DNA of 64,000 nt from NCBI GenBank assembly GCA_028532985.1, contig JANCIK010000013.1, positions 2,542,001 through 2,606,000 of the forward strand, written 5' to 3'. Position numbers and translations under genes: made by a program. The first letter of the stretch is position 1. Each line of letters begins with the position of its first letter. Source of the DNA: Stropharia rugosoannulata (Eukaryota; Basidiomycota; Agaricomycetes; Agaricales; Strophariaceae). This document shows positions 12,751 to 24,540 of the stretch, piece after piece. The notes under the pieces are model-generated. The model saw nothing but the letters and a program-made list of their open reading frames with translations. It had not been told where the DNA came from and searched no databases.

Positions 12751-13824
12751 TCATAGGCTCCGAAGGGCGTGCATGATGTTCCCAAAGTCTTCTTCCGTAT
12801 AGCGCTTTCCATTTTTCTCGCGGGTCCATTTACTCGTGACTCGCCCGTCAGATTTGTTGTACAGTATCCGGTTCGACAGGAGCCATGCGTAATCTGCATG
12901 CTCGCTTTTGTTGTCTTCAGCCCCGTGTACGCCGCTCAAGCCCTTGCGTGATTTGGGGGCATCTTGAATAATTACCGCGGGGGGGAACATATCTCCTTCG
13001 TCGTCGTCGTCGTCGCTCGTGACATCAGAATCCATGCTGAGGCGCGTTGGGGACCGGTTTAGCACGAGTTGCCTGTGTAGCTGCACGACATCGACGCGAT
13101 GTAGGTCCGCAAAGCTGCGACTGGGGAAAAGCTTGCGCGGAGAGTTTGCAGCAGCTTTAGATAACTTTGCACTGGAAGAGTGAATCGGATGTCGTTTTGA
13201 TGGGGCGTCGAGAGGTGGAAATGAGGCTATCACTGATGGACTTGGGATCAACAATGGAAGAGCAGGCGGCTTCGACTGCGATGGAAGTGATTTGCAGATC
13301 TGTCGAGGCGGCGGATTGACAACTGGTGGAGGATCGTCCAACTTGGGCTTGGGTATAGGGAGAGGTCGCACTTTTCGTGGCTCTTCGGGAGGTGTCGTGA
13401 TATTCTGTTGAAGTGTCTCCGAGTTTACTTGAGAAGCAATTGGCGGTTTTGGAAGTGGGCGCTTCGCACGCGCTGTGTGTGCAGAAGGAGGAGAAGAATA
13501 AAGGCATGGTGCATAAGGAGCCCTTTCTATGGACGTGGCTGGTGCTTGTGGTACTGGCGGCGCAGGCAGCCGGCGAATTTGTCTAACTGGAGCACTCTGG
13601 ATAGACTTTGCTTGGGCCTGCGCCATGCCGTCTGTGATCTGTAGTGTCAAGCCGCGACTAGGACTAGATCTTGCTGTATTAGATGAAATAGTGGCGACCC
13701 GCGCAGAAAAGCCGCTCGTCTTCTGGGCCGCCAGGGGGGTCACAGTTGGACTGAGATCTTCCTTCTTAACGGGTGTTCTAGGGGGAGTGGCCACCAGTGA
13801 AGTACCATCGTGCAGAGTCGGCAT
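12751..13824 (-). CDS. Proline-rich protein with conserved C-terminal motif
   Basis: Uninterrupted 357-aa reading frame with an ATG start. The first 250 residues are low-complexity Pro/Ser-rich (LPAPPVPQAP, RPLPIPKPK), suggesting a disordered scaffold with possible SH3-type ligand motifs. An acidic run (DVTSDDDDDEGD) precedes a more ordered C-terminus containing YAWLLSNRILYNKS, TSKWTREKNGKRYTEEDF and the terminal MHALRSL. That terminal block resembles the ends of uncharacterised mushroom proteins I have seen; no enzymatic domain is visible. It is divergently oriented to the small reading frame at 14061. The gene is supported by length and non-random composition; function is unknown. Confidence 0.7.
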   Translation of the reverse strand: MPTLHDGTSLVATPPRTPVKKEDLSPTVTPLAAQKTSGFSARVATISSNTARSSPSRGLTLQITDGMAQAQAKSIQSAPVRQIRRLPAPPVPQAPATSIERAPYAPCLYSSPPSAHTARAKRPLPKPPIASQVNSETLQQNITTPPEEPRKVRPLPIPKPKLDDPPPVVNPPPRQICKSLPSQSKPPALPLLIPSPSVIASFPPLDAPSKRHPIHSSSAKLSKAAANSPRKLFPSRSFADLHRVDVVQLHRQLVLNRSPTRLSMDSDVTSDDDDDEGDMFPPAVIIQDAPKSRKGLSGVHGAEDNKSEHADYAWLLSNRILYNKSDGRVTSKWTREKNGKRYTEEDFGNIMHALRSL

Positions 13825-14060
13825 ACTGAAAACGAAGCAGCAAAGTTTAAGCAGGAAGCGAGCAAAGAAGAACAGCCAGTGTAGAAATAGAAGAAAAGAA
13901 GGTTATGTATATACGTACAAGAAACGGAAAGAGTTCACTACACGCGTCGTACCTGATTCTGAACTTATACAAATGCTTCCATAAATGGAAACGCGCGAAC
14001 TGTCATCACATTGAAAATTAGTTTGGGCTCCGCATCAGGTCCTCTTTATCTGCCATCACC

Positions 14061-14257
14061 ATGGAAATGGTGGCAGTCAGCCTCGTGTTCTTCCTTGTTC
14101 TCCTCTTTCTGCTCAAGCTCGTCTATGCGGCGACATGCTGTGAGATCATTTTCAATTTATAGACTTTGTGTCAATTGTAGCGACGACTAATCAAAAATTC
14201 ACGCCACTTGGCACAGTTTTTCACTCAAGTCCACGGATAACCGGGCTATCGGAGTAA
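14061..14257 (+). CDS. Possible 51-aa membrane peptide (two exons)
   Basis: Tentative. An ATG at 14061 opens a very hydrophobic peptide (MEMVAVSLVFFLVLLFLLKL) resembling a signal anchor. Unspliced it stops after 33 codons. Splicing GTGAGA at 14140 to TTGTAG at 14180 (a 41-bp intron, shorter than others here) gives exons 14061-14139 and 14181-14257 and a 51-aa product with a short polar tail ending ITGLSE. It lies 237 bp upstream of the divergent proline-rich gene. No family recognised; it may be noise. Confidence 0.28.
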
Positions 14258-15513
14258 GGGCCGCTTCGACTACTGCGCAACCATCGCTCGTAAACTGTAT
14301 ACTCTGAATTTACCCTAATACGCCCTATTTGTTTGGGGGGAGGAGTCTGGAGCGTTACTATGAAAATGCAGGTATTGCATGTATGTGTTTCGCTGACCAC
14401 AATTGAGTTAGATTTTATGGGCGCTGCGGCTCTACGATAGTGGCTATAATGCAGCCGTGTTCTCCGAGTTTGATAGCTGCGCTGATCTCCCAGGCAGGCT
14501 CATTTTTGTTGGGAAGTCTTTTTATCTCAGCTACTCCGGGCCATCTGCTCCGTCATTTTAATACAATACCGTCAGAAAGGAGTATGCATTGCTAGTACTT
14601 GCTACAGCTAAGTAAGCTAGTAGCGGTCAGAAATCAAAATATACTGCTTAAAAATAAATTAAACAGTTGCCACAAAAGTATGAGTCTAGGCTAGATCGCT
14701 TCAATTCCTTAAAATCTTCCGGAGGCCGAATATCCTCATTTAATAAGTACGAATCCGGCACTTATCAAGTCGTACTGAAGCTTATGTACTAGCTAGATAG
14801 TGGGGTAGCTCCATGAACATGCAATGAGTCATTTATCGATAGCCAGCACCGACAGAAGTGACTGTCCAAATGTTTGCCAGCGACTTGATCAAAGTTGATG
14901 TACACTGTTGGCCACAAACTAACTAGGTGGCAAGGACTATTCGGCGGAATGTATATTTGACCTGATGATTCCTTCAAGCTAAATAAGCGCCCATCATATC
15001 CGGCCGTCCTCGGTATGTGCTAGTACGTACTCGGTAAGCGCACAGAGGGTATCGATTGCGCGTTCTATAGATCCTGTAGACATGGCGATTTTGTTATTTT
15101 TTTCAATGTAAATAGCTCTGGCGTCAAGGCACGCGTCGTGTAGCCTTTCTCTCAATTGTCTCTGCCTGTTTTGTTTGTAAAGCGAGGGAAGGGTAGCTTG
15201 ACCCAATGTTGTCACCTTCGGTGGCCTATATAGAGCGGGATTGCAGTACAGGCTGTTGTCGTTCTCGGCCCTAATACTACCAGGCAAGATACTTTAAGCA
15301 TTCTATTATCTGCCGACGCACAGTCTACTGCCACTAGCAACTGGGAACTGAAAGATGCAACAATAGTAGTAAAGTGTGTTTTCAAGTCATGGATACCGCT
15401 TAAGCTTGGTCGAAACGGCAGGTGACGTAGTTACAGCGGCCTTTATGTTTAAAGCACGAAGATGCTGTTAAACAAGACCTGGACCACCCACTTAGTTTCC
15501 TACCGTCAAGATC
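14258..15513. other. Intergenic region, no supported gene
   Basis: AT-rich, with a short minus-strand frame near 14994-15287 that lacks an ATG (see rejected items). It holds the promoter of the SET-domain gene at its right end. Confidence 0.5.
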
Positions 15514-16935
15514 ATGAAACATAAGAAGAGACAGAAACGGTCTAGCCGAACAGCCCGTCTTGGTGAGTACAGAGTGCTGCCCAGTACCTCTGGGCTTGAT
15601 TCACTGTTTTAAAGAAAAGAAACAAGGGGGAAAAGATAACATCGAAGATAACGCCCTTGTGGCCTCTGAATCAGAAAGCGAAAGTACGATTTAACCTTCT
15701 CCCATTCCAGTGACTATTTCAATTGACATACAGCCTGTAACCAGCACTCTCAACGCACGCTTCAGGACCGGAAGAGCCAGACATAGACATATCTAATTTC
15801 TTATTAGATAATGAAGACTCTGAAAATCACCATGCCATGCGCATGTTTACCATCCCGCCTGCTGCAGGGGAAGATTCGGACAGCACCACGGAATGGCTCT
15901 GTTTTAACCTTACCCAGCAGCGCGTCTTCGCACAGCCTAACTTTCCATTACCAGTACGGGCAGTGCCAGTGCCGCCCATCCACGAAGTGCGCCCTGCGTC
16001 GGGCATGGGAATGGGCGTGTTCACCGAACGCGATATCAAGGCTGGCGAGTTCATATTTGCTGAGCGTCCGATACTAGTTGTTCCAGCAGGTATCACGAAC
16101 TTTGGCCTCAGTCCTGACGGACTGAGCGATGAAGAACAAACGCAGGCGATGATGGACAACTGGGAGTCGACTTTCGAGCTCCTCGTCGAGCGCATGACTG
16201 AGGCGAACCGTGCGGCGCTCTTCGAGTTGGTGAACAGCCACGCGGACGATGGGAGCGGGCCAATCACAGGGATCATCCGCACGAACGGGTGTGCGGTCGA
16301 TGAACTGGACGAAGAGTCGGACAATTCTGTGGAGAAAATATTCTTTGGCTCGACTGCGATCGGAAAGCTGGGGGCGCGGTTGAATCATAGGTGTGTAAGC
16401 CTTTCTTTTACCTCCTGGAATAATTTAAATGAAAGACATGGGAAGCTGTGTGCCAAATATCATGCGTCGCTTCGATCTGGAATCGTTCGCGATGACTTAC
16501 ACGGCTACGCGCGACATCGAAAAAGGGGGCCAGCTGTTCACAAGTTATTGCCACCTCGAACAAAGCGCCGAGAAGCGTTTAACCGCACTAAAACCTTACG
16601 GTATTACGCGATGTATCTGCACGCCGTGCACCAACGCTACACCTGAGCGCGATCGCTTCCGCGAAGAATTTTATCAGCGTACGCAGGAGCACTTCAGGAA
16701 AGGACTCGTGTGGGAGCAGGAAAACAATACTCCTGTCTCCTCGGCAGATTTTCGTGCATTGCTCGAGTTCCAGAGGATGGCGATCGAGGAAGGTCTGGAT
16801 CGAACGATGTTCTACGTGCAAATTCTGACTACGGTACTCATTGCGTACAAGAAACTTGGGTTGGACAAGAAGGCGTCAGAGACTTTTGCAAACGCGAAGT
16901 CAACGGCCGCCTTGTGTGGGGTAAGTTTGCTATAA
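15514..16935 (+). CDS. SET-domain protein, putative protein-lysine methyltransferase
   Basis: Four exons, 15514-15562, 15615-15683, 15766-16390 and 16446-16935 (1,233 nt, 410 aa). The N-terminus is a basic patch (MKHKKRQKRSSR) followed by an acidic stretch (ESESERPEEPDID). The SET domain begins around GMGVFTERDIKAGEFIFAER and has the signature NHSC.PN (N246, H247, S248, C249) rebuilt exactly across intron 3, then GQLFTSYC. A Cys pair follows in CICTPC, as in post-SET or MYND-type SET proteins, and a helical C-terminal region comes after. SET proteins use S-adenosylmethionine to methylate lysines, often in histones or ribosomal proteins; the substrate here cannot be told. The 3' end could instead splice GTAAGT at 16921 to a TAG right after the acceptor at 16970, which removes only VSLL. 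Confidence 0.88.
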
Positions 16936-17190
16936 TTCAGAGTCTATATGATGTGGGTGGCGGTGTTTAGTAGAGTTCGAATTTAAAAGCTTTTGTTTAG
17001 TTAATTAAATAACCGGAGTTAACCGAGATTTCCCGAATACATCATGTGATGCTTCAATACTCCAGTCTCCGTTCACATTTTCCATCTTCCTCCGCCGCGT
17101 CTTGGCCGCGTCAGTCTGACTCCAAGAGCTCAGCACTCAGTATTCGCTGTAATATCCTCATTCAGCACTTCTATCCTACATAAAGAAGAA

Positions 17191-18191
17191 ATGAACTCTT
17201 TACTACGCTCGGTATCTCGCCGCGCTTCTCAAAAGTACCACATCAAGACACAAGTGGCAGTAGCCTCAAAGTCAACACGGTGCTGCTCTACGACGAAAGC
17301 TACACTAATGACATCGCGGGGACTGTCAGGAATATCCTATTCGAGTCACTCGTTGTCCCTGAAGTCTAGAACATCTGTATGTAGGGCCTGGGCCTCACAG
17401 AACTTCTCGCGGAGCATTCATTCGTCGGCCGGTGCGCTTTTGTATCACTTTGTCTCCTGGGTTATGTAGGCTGAATTCAATCCTCATAGTACTAAGACAC
17501 ATGGGTATTGAGCGACCTGAACCTGGGACAGGGTGTGTGTAATTTCTTCACTGTTCGTACACGTTGCACATTCTCATTTGCCCTATTCGCTTCGTTCATC
17601 ATTCTACATTGCCTACTTCTGGGATTCGGATGCGCATACATCAACCTGGAAATTCCATTATTCAAAATTAAAACGACGCCTATGCTCACTGCTCCCCATC
17701 TGCACATTCGGTGGTTCATTGTATCGTCAACAGTCTAAAAGTGCACTTCAAAGACTCGGAGGGCAATCTCATAAAGACTGTTGAAGCTAACGAGGGCGAC
17801 GATATTTTAGCGATAGCCCATGAATATGACATCGACTTGGAAGGTACGTATGCGTTTCTGTAACTTGTTGCGGGCTAATCTAAATCCTCGCCATCCAGGC
17901 GCCTGCGAAGGGTCTGTTGCATGTTCAACTTGTCACGTCATTCTCCCAGAAGAATACTATGACCGTTTGCCTGAACCTGATGATGATGAAAATGACATGC
18001 TTGATATGGCGTTTGGCCTTACCGACACGAGCCGTTTGGGTTGTCAAGTAAAATTGACAAAGGATTTAGATGGCATTACGTGCACGCTACCGTCGGCGAC
18101 GAGGAATATGTTCGTAGATGGTGAGTTGAATAAATACACCTTATTATCAGGCTATTGACTTTTAATGACAGGGAAAAAGTCATCACATTAG
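17191..18191 (+). CDS. YAH1-like: Mitochondrial [2Fe-2S] ferredoxin, adrenodoxin/Yah1 type
   Basis: Five exons, 17191-17431, 17490-17532, 17734-17843, 17899-18120 and 18172-18191 (636 nt, 211 aa). The first 85 or so residues form a long Ser/Arg-rich mitochondrial presequence ending near FSRSIHSSA. The mature ferredoxin begins near [15 protein letters not shown] and carries the cluster motif [15 protein letters not shown] (C-x5-C-x2-C) plus a fourth Cys in RLGCQVKL. It ends VDGKKSSH, as in fungal orthologues. The protein supplies electrons, with ferredoxin reductase, for Fe-S cluster assembly and haem A synthesis in the matrix. Intron 2 (17533-17733) is unusually long for this window at 201 bp. 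Family assignment is secure. Confidence 0.93.
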
Positions 18192-19037
18192 ACAAGCTGT
18201 GATTGTTTCCTTTCTTTGCTCAGTTTTTACACGAGAACATTGATAATAGGTAAATTTCATGCAAACTGTCGTTTGAGGAGTACTAAAAGCAATCATTTGT
18301 ATGGTACAAGATCTTCATATTCCCAAATCTCAAGTAATGAAAATTTTAATTCTGCAGTTCGTTTTTGCCTTTACTAGATCGCTTTACTGCCTCGCATTTT
18401 CGGCCTTGACATAAAAGCAATCTTACAATGTTCTCCCAGACCCTTGGCTTGTAGTTCGCTCTGGATCTGGCTTCTTATAGGCTCTTATAAATCTGGATAT
18501 CCGACCAGCTGTGGGCTTGATAATTGGCTAAGATGCGGGCTCAACACATGCAGACTCGTACCAACAATCAGTGTCTCGAAGGTGGATCACATAACTCGCT
18601 CTGGTCTTTGGGAACACTTATATATATTCTAGCGCTGGTGCATCGGATTTTTTAGAAGCTACCCTAGTGCATTTCTCGCGCATCTGGGACTTGTTCAAGT
18701 TGGCAAGGCTGTCCCTGTCTCATATTTCTATGCGGTATATACTCTTGCCCTTCTCTCTGGCCTGATCTTTGGCTTTCGCTAATGCTCAGATTGCATCATC
18801 AAAAGGCGTGGCAGACAACTTTGCCATGCTTCGCCTGCAGGCCTTCTGTGACGTACAAATCAAAATGATCGACTGCATCTTGACTGTATCTACTATCGAA
18901 GATGCATTGCCTGATCATGCACTTTGATGCACTGACGCGCCCCACCAAGTCTATTACACTTGCCTGCCACTCTAACGGCTTCGTGGTCCTCTCCCATAAA
19001 ATGCCTCCAAACTGAGGCGCCTCACGTTGCATCCGAG
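18192..19037. other. Intergenic region, about 0.85 kb
   Basis: Flanks of the ferredoxin and sedolisin genes. Nothing else recognised; short frames here lack coding character. Confidence 0.5.
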
Positions 19038-21753
19038 ATGGTTTACCTTCTCCCCGGTCTACTTTGGCTCTCCCTTTGTCTGACAGCCCGTGGTACTCCG
19101 TATATTGTGCATGAAAAACGCACGCATCTCCCTTCCGGCTGGACGTTTACGCGCAGGCAAGCGCCAACCGCTCAACTCACTCTGCGTTTTGGTCTGCTCC
19201 AGCAGAATCTAGACCGCTTGGAGGATCTGCTCATGAATGTATCGGATCCATCTTCTCTGGAGTATGGGCGCCACTGGTCAGCAGGGGATGTCGTGCAGAT
19301 GTTTTCGCCGCGCGGGGAGAGTGTGGATGCGGTGAAAGGGTGGCTACAAGCAGAGGGCGTCGCTGATCAGCTGCGTCTCACTTCGAGCGGGGGGTGGCTG
19401 GAGGCAAATATGACGGTAGCGCATGCGGAACGCCTTCTACAAACGAGGTACAATGTGTACACCCGCAGAACAGGGGAAGAACACGTTGGTGCGTTTTGTT
19501 TAATCACTTCCGCGTTTACTGTCAGAAAGTTTATCCCTGCGCTCCCCATCGAACCTAGCGTGCGAGGCGTATGCGTTGCCTGTGCATGTTGCGCCTCACA
19601 TCGACCTTGTCGTTCCGACTATTCATTTTGCTTCTGCTGCGCGCCAGCGCGGTGGTACGGTCATTCATAGTCACGCCAGAAACGTGGGGCACCCCGGGGA
19701 TGGCGGAAGCTCACCGAAGACGACGGGGGCCCTCCCTTCTCCCATTTATGATCCCGATCTGGAGCACTGCGATACCCAGACAACACCCGCCTGCCTCCGC
19801 GCACTGTACGGGCTGTATCACCAAGCCATAGCAGATCGTTCCAATAGTATTGGCATCGGTATGTATATCCTGCCACTTAATGGAGCACGGTCGCCATTCC
19901 TAACGACCCGAGCTCCGCAGTTGAATACACCCCACAGGCGTACTTGCAGTCCGATCTTGACTTATTCAACAACAATTTCTCTTCTGCTCTGGTAGGAAAG
20001 TCACCAACACTCGTGTCCGTGGACGGAGGTAGATAGGCGGATTAAGCTCAATATCCCGTCGTTTTCATGTCTTTATATCATAGGCATCGTCCAGCACTTT
20101 CAAGAAGAGTTTGACTACAATGGAGAGTCCAACCTCGACTTCCAGTATACAATGAACTTGGTCAACCTAGTCGGAGATAGACAAAACGTGACGCTGTATC
20201 AGGTCGGTGATATACCGCAAGGTATACTCTTTCGTGTTGTGTTTACGCAGAATGATGACTCTTCTACGTAAAGGCGGTTCGTTCAACAATTTTCTTGACG
20301 CCATCGACGGTCTGTATTGCAGCTTTGAAGGTGGAGACGACCCAGATGAAGATGGCGTATACCCCGATAGTCAGTTCTACCCTAATGGATTTGATGGTAA
20401 GCTGTTCCCCGCAATATGGATACTTGCTCGCGCTAACTGTAATGCACACACCAGGTAAGAGCTGTGGGATCGCGAAGCCGCCGAACGTTATTTCGACTTC
20501 GTATGGATACAACGAGGCCGACTTGTCGCAGTTCTATACCGCGAGACAATGCGCTGAGTAAAATGACAACCCTTTGTTTCATTGCTCTTTCGCTCACCAT
20601 TATTACTTTGTTGTGTGCCACTTTTCTTCCTTCTAGGTACGGCAAACTGGGTTTAATGGGGGTCACAGTTATATATTCTTCCGGAGACAATGGGGTAGCT
20701 GGTAAGTGGCGTTGCATATATCAATGGAGGTTAAAGCGCCATTTGATGCTAATATTCGTTCTATAGGAAATGAAGGTCTTTGCCTGAATACCGATGGTAA
20801 ACACATATATTTGCGGCGTGTGGCTCTGGCTCATGTTGCACCCGTTATCAGGATCCCAGTCTCTCGATGGAGGCATATTCAACCCGAGTGCGTTTCATGA
20901 TTCTCAGTTCACCGCCACTGCCCGGTAGTGACATAACTGCCATACCAGCCTTCCCCTCTACATGCCCTTATGTGACGTCTATAGGCGCCACCCAGGTCAT
21001 CCCTGGGACTAAGGTCTTCGCATATCCTGTCGGTGATAGTCCTGAAAGCGCATGCGAGCAGGTGATCTTCAGCGGCGGGGGATTCAGCAACCACTTCGCT
21101 GCTCCTGCGTATCAGAAACGCGTTATAGCGAAGTACATGGCCAATTACGAACCGAGCGCTGAGCCTCCTCCATGGAACACGACCGGGGTGGGTTATTACA
21201 TCCCCTGGTGTCATGAATATCACTTAGTCCTGATTTTCAGAGTCGCGGGTACCCTGATTTGTCTGCTAATGGGTATGTTGTTGCTCTCTCAAACGGGGTA
21301 CAGGGGATTCATTCTAGAATACAGCGCTAACTACGTAGTCGCTGTGGGTTTATCTCACATCGTTTGGTTTACGCCACCTCAACTTGTTCTTCGTATAGGT
21401 CGACGGCGAATTTTCGCGTGTATTCGGTACTTCGGCAGCCGCCCCAGTTGTAGCGTCGATCCTCACGATGGTCAATGATATACGCCTGGCAATGGGCAAA
21501 AGCACCATTGGTTTTATCAACCCCGTTGTAAGTCTGTCTTAGTATTCTGGTTTTTAGAGATTTTATACGATCAACTAAATTCGTACAGATTTACTCGGAC
21601 TTTTTCTCTACGACATTCAATGACATAACTCAAGGAGGGAATGAAGGATGTGGCACGGACGGCTTCACTGCCGTTCCAGGATGGGATCCTGTTACTGGAA
21701 TGGGTACACCTATCTTCCCCAGAATGCTTGCGAGGTGGTTTTGGCTTCCCTAG
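19038..21753 (+). CDS. Secreted sedolisin (S53), tripeptidyl-peptidase type
   Basis: Fourteen-exon model of 645 aa (1,938 nt): 19038-19488, 19559-19858, 19921-20028, 20084-20221, 20274-20396, 20455-20557, 20637-20701, 20767-20796, 20852-20887, 20949-21187, 21241-21272, 21325-21343, 21399-21527, 21589-21753. A signal peptide (MVYLLPGLLWLSLCLTA) is followed by a pro-kumamolisin activation domain (to about aa 180). The catalytic motifs are GESNLDFQ (E301, D305), VIYSSGDNG and FGTSAAAP (Ser560), and the calcium-site region GWDPVTGMGTP closes the domain. Serine-carboxyl peptidases of this family remove tripeptides at acid pH outside the cell. The ATG at 19038 was chosen because the signal peptide begins there. 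All expected active-site residues are present, so it looks functional. Confidence 0.93.
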
Positions 21754-22294
21754 CTACATAAGTACAAAAATTATTTGCAAGCTGAGTTCTACGAATAATC
21801 AGTGAATTACAAAGGTTGCACAGACTGATACTAGGATAGGGATTAATGACATCTATTCACAGTCTCTTTTCTTTCTATGCTTCTATACCAAAGGCAAGAT
21901 GCAACCGGCTCCATCGCTCCCTTTAAAAATGGGGTTGGCTTCTATTTCCTGAATAAGCAAACCCGAGCTTTCGCAAATAGAAGTAAGTTCCTTCGTGTGG
22001 CGTCTATGAACCAAAAGCGGGTACGAAGAAACAGCCATGATAGGTATTTCTACTTCGCTATTCAATTATAAATCTAGCTATTTAATGCCAATCACGGATA
22101 TGCGATGAACTCCGGTAGCGGCAGCTCATTAATGCGGATATTCTAGTATACCACTTGATCCACCCTTTGAGTGGGAGCGACTAGAATAAACGATGTTTTC
22201 GGTGGGTCTTTCTATATAAACCATAGCTTTTGGGATATAATAACGCTTTAATCCACACCAAGCTTTCTGTTCATACTGCAAACTTGAAACTACG
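21754..22294. other. Intergenic region upstream of desaturase gene
   Basis: AT-rich spacer; a TATA-like CTATATAAA lies near 22211-22219, about 75 bp upstream of the desaturase ATG. No gene seen. Confidence 0.5.
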
Positions 22295-24455
22295 ATGCCC
22301 TGGTCTCGCCTATTCAAAGATGGACCCGAATATACTGCAAGGATACAGAAGGGGACCTACGCGCTTCCTAACATCTCCGTCAAACAGATTCATGAAGTCG
22401 TACCCAAACGTTGTTACGAAAAGTCTACCTTCACCAGTTTACAATTCATATGCCGTCATATCGCTTGCGCCTATGCTACCTATCGACTCGGCTTGTTGAT
22501 CCAGGTTCTTGTCTCATACATAAAGACCTCGAGCGCCAGTTGGAACTCCATGGTCGATTATCTCATTACCCCCGGCGTATGGCTTGTATATTGGTGCTGG
22601 CAGGGTATTATATTTGCAGGGCTTTGGTGTCTAGGCAAGCTGTCGATAAAATTTCAATTGATCCGAGCTCACCGCTGAAGACATGTACACCCAGGACACG
22701 AGGTATCTTTCCAAATGTTTTCTAACGCTCCATTGGGCTTACATGCTATTTTAACAACAGGCGGGGCATAATTCACTTTCGCCATACAAATATGTCAACA
22801 CGACTATTGGCGTCCTCGCGCACACCTTTGTTTTAACGCCATACTTCTCCTGGCGTGTTACTCATAATGCCCACCATGTGCGACCCTATCTCACTGCTAT
22901 CTATGTTTACATATCGTCGCTGACGGTTTCCACAACTGTAGAAGGCGACGAATAACATTGACCGGGACGAGACATATATCCCGCTCACTGATGCAGAATT
23001 TCTACTGAGTAGAACAGGCGCTTACGCCCATTCACTGGAGGAGACGCCGGTTGGAACACTTACCAAGCTGGTTATCAGGCAGTTCTTGTAAGTTCATTCT
23101 TGTCTTTCGCGTGAACTTAAATACTCATTTGAACGCTAGTGGGTTTCAGCTTTATCTCTTGTAGGTTTGAAAATCGATCACTGATATACAAAGTTCGTAC
23201 ACTAACTTTCTCCGTTTGTAGGCACAATCGGAAGGGTAATAAGCGATATCCTCCTGGAACAAGTGTAAGTCTCATGCATTTCTACAAACTCAAATGCGCT
23301 CATCGGTGTACTAAATAGCATTACATCCCTTCTTCACTTCTATTCAAGCCCAAGCACTGTATGTTATTACGTGACATACTCAGATGTTCGAACTAACGCA
23401 AATCACTCAGATCGTTTTGTTGTCGCATCAAACCTCTGTATAATTGGCATGCTGGCGCTGCTAACGTCCTACGGTATTCATTGCGGCTGGAAAGCGTTAT
23501 TCATCTATTACCTTTTCCCCTGGCTTGTAAGCAAAACCACTGATATCACTCAAATTATTATCTACTAATCCTGAATTGCGTCAGTGGGCCCACAACTGGT
23601 ATGTTGGTCTTCGGGAAACACTTAGTATACGAGCTGACGAATACTCATTTGAACAGGATCGTCTTGTTCACGTACTTGCAACATAGCGACCCGACTATCC
23701 CTTACTATCGCAAGGTGTGTTTCGATTCGAATAACATAATGAATGTTACATGATTAGGTATTAAATCATTCCATAGGACCTATGGACGTTCACTCGTGGC
23801 GCACTCGCAACTGTGGATCGACCCTTGTTTGGATGGGTTGGGCACCTCTTTCTGTATAATGTTAGTTACAAATACCGTTTACTGCATAACTACTGACTTA
23901 TTGTCTTGGGTGCGTAGATTAGCTCCCATCATATTGCTCATCACTTATTTCCGGGAATCCCATTCTGTATGTGGTTTGGCCCACCGAGTTCATAGTTGTT
24001 AGACGACTAACGCTGTAACGCAGATAATCTCCCGGATGTAACGCGTTGTATTCGTCCCGTTCTTGGAGACAATTATATCTATGATAGCACCGTGCGTATT
24101 CTGATTCCTTTGTCACATTTTGTGGTATTCAATATATTCGCTGACGCTATCATCTTGCCGGTCTCCTCCCTGATTGATGATGCGCAAATTATAACTATGC
24201 GAAATGAACTGACATCCTCTGTTACAGCCTGCTTTTTATGCACTTTGGCGCTCTTTCACTCAATGCGTCTATGTTGCTCCCGATGCCTTAAATGCCCAAA
24301 ATCAACAAACGGACAACGGGGAATCGAAACAAGGGCCGCATGGGAACGTTTTATTCTTTCACAATGCTTTTGGAAAGTCTGTGGTGCGTATGTATGTGAA
24401 TAACCACGAGGACGCTTTGCACACGAGGGGAGATTGTGTAGCAAGTGAAATTTAG
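22295..24455 (+). CDS. Delta-12-type fatty acid desaturase
   Basis: Fourteen exons, 443 aa (1,332 nt): 22295-22634, 22695-22702, 22761-22877, 22942-23087, 23140-23160, 23222-23264, 23319-23358, 23411-23526, 23585-23598, 23657-23714, 23777-23860, 23918-23966, 24024-24091, 24228-24455. It is an ER membrane di-iron enzyme predicted to convert oleoyl to linoleoyl lipid. The three histidine boxes are HEAGH (115-119), HNAHH (151-155) and HHIAHH (333-338). Exon 2 is only 8 bp and encodes the GHE of box 1. Intron 1 begins with GC (GCAAGC) instead of GT; no GT donor nearby restores the box. The gene is convergent with the seven-TM gene, with only 85 bp between stop codons. Subfamily (delta-12 versus a related omega desaturase) is inferred from overall resemblance. 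Confidence 0.92.
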
Positions 24456-24540
24456 AGACATCGATTTATTCTATGACCGTTCTAACTAGTTCAGAAATCT
24501 AAGCCTGTACGGCTGATTTGCAATGACTCCGTTATTTCAA

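Noticed and set aside
14994..15287. 97-codon minus-strand frame with protein-like C-terminus
   Set aside because: No ATG in front of a stop upstream; no splice partner or motif; too weak to call.
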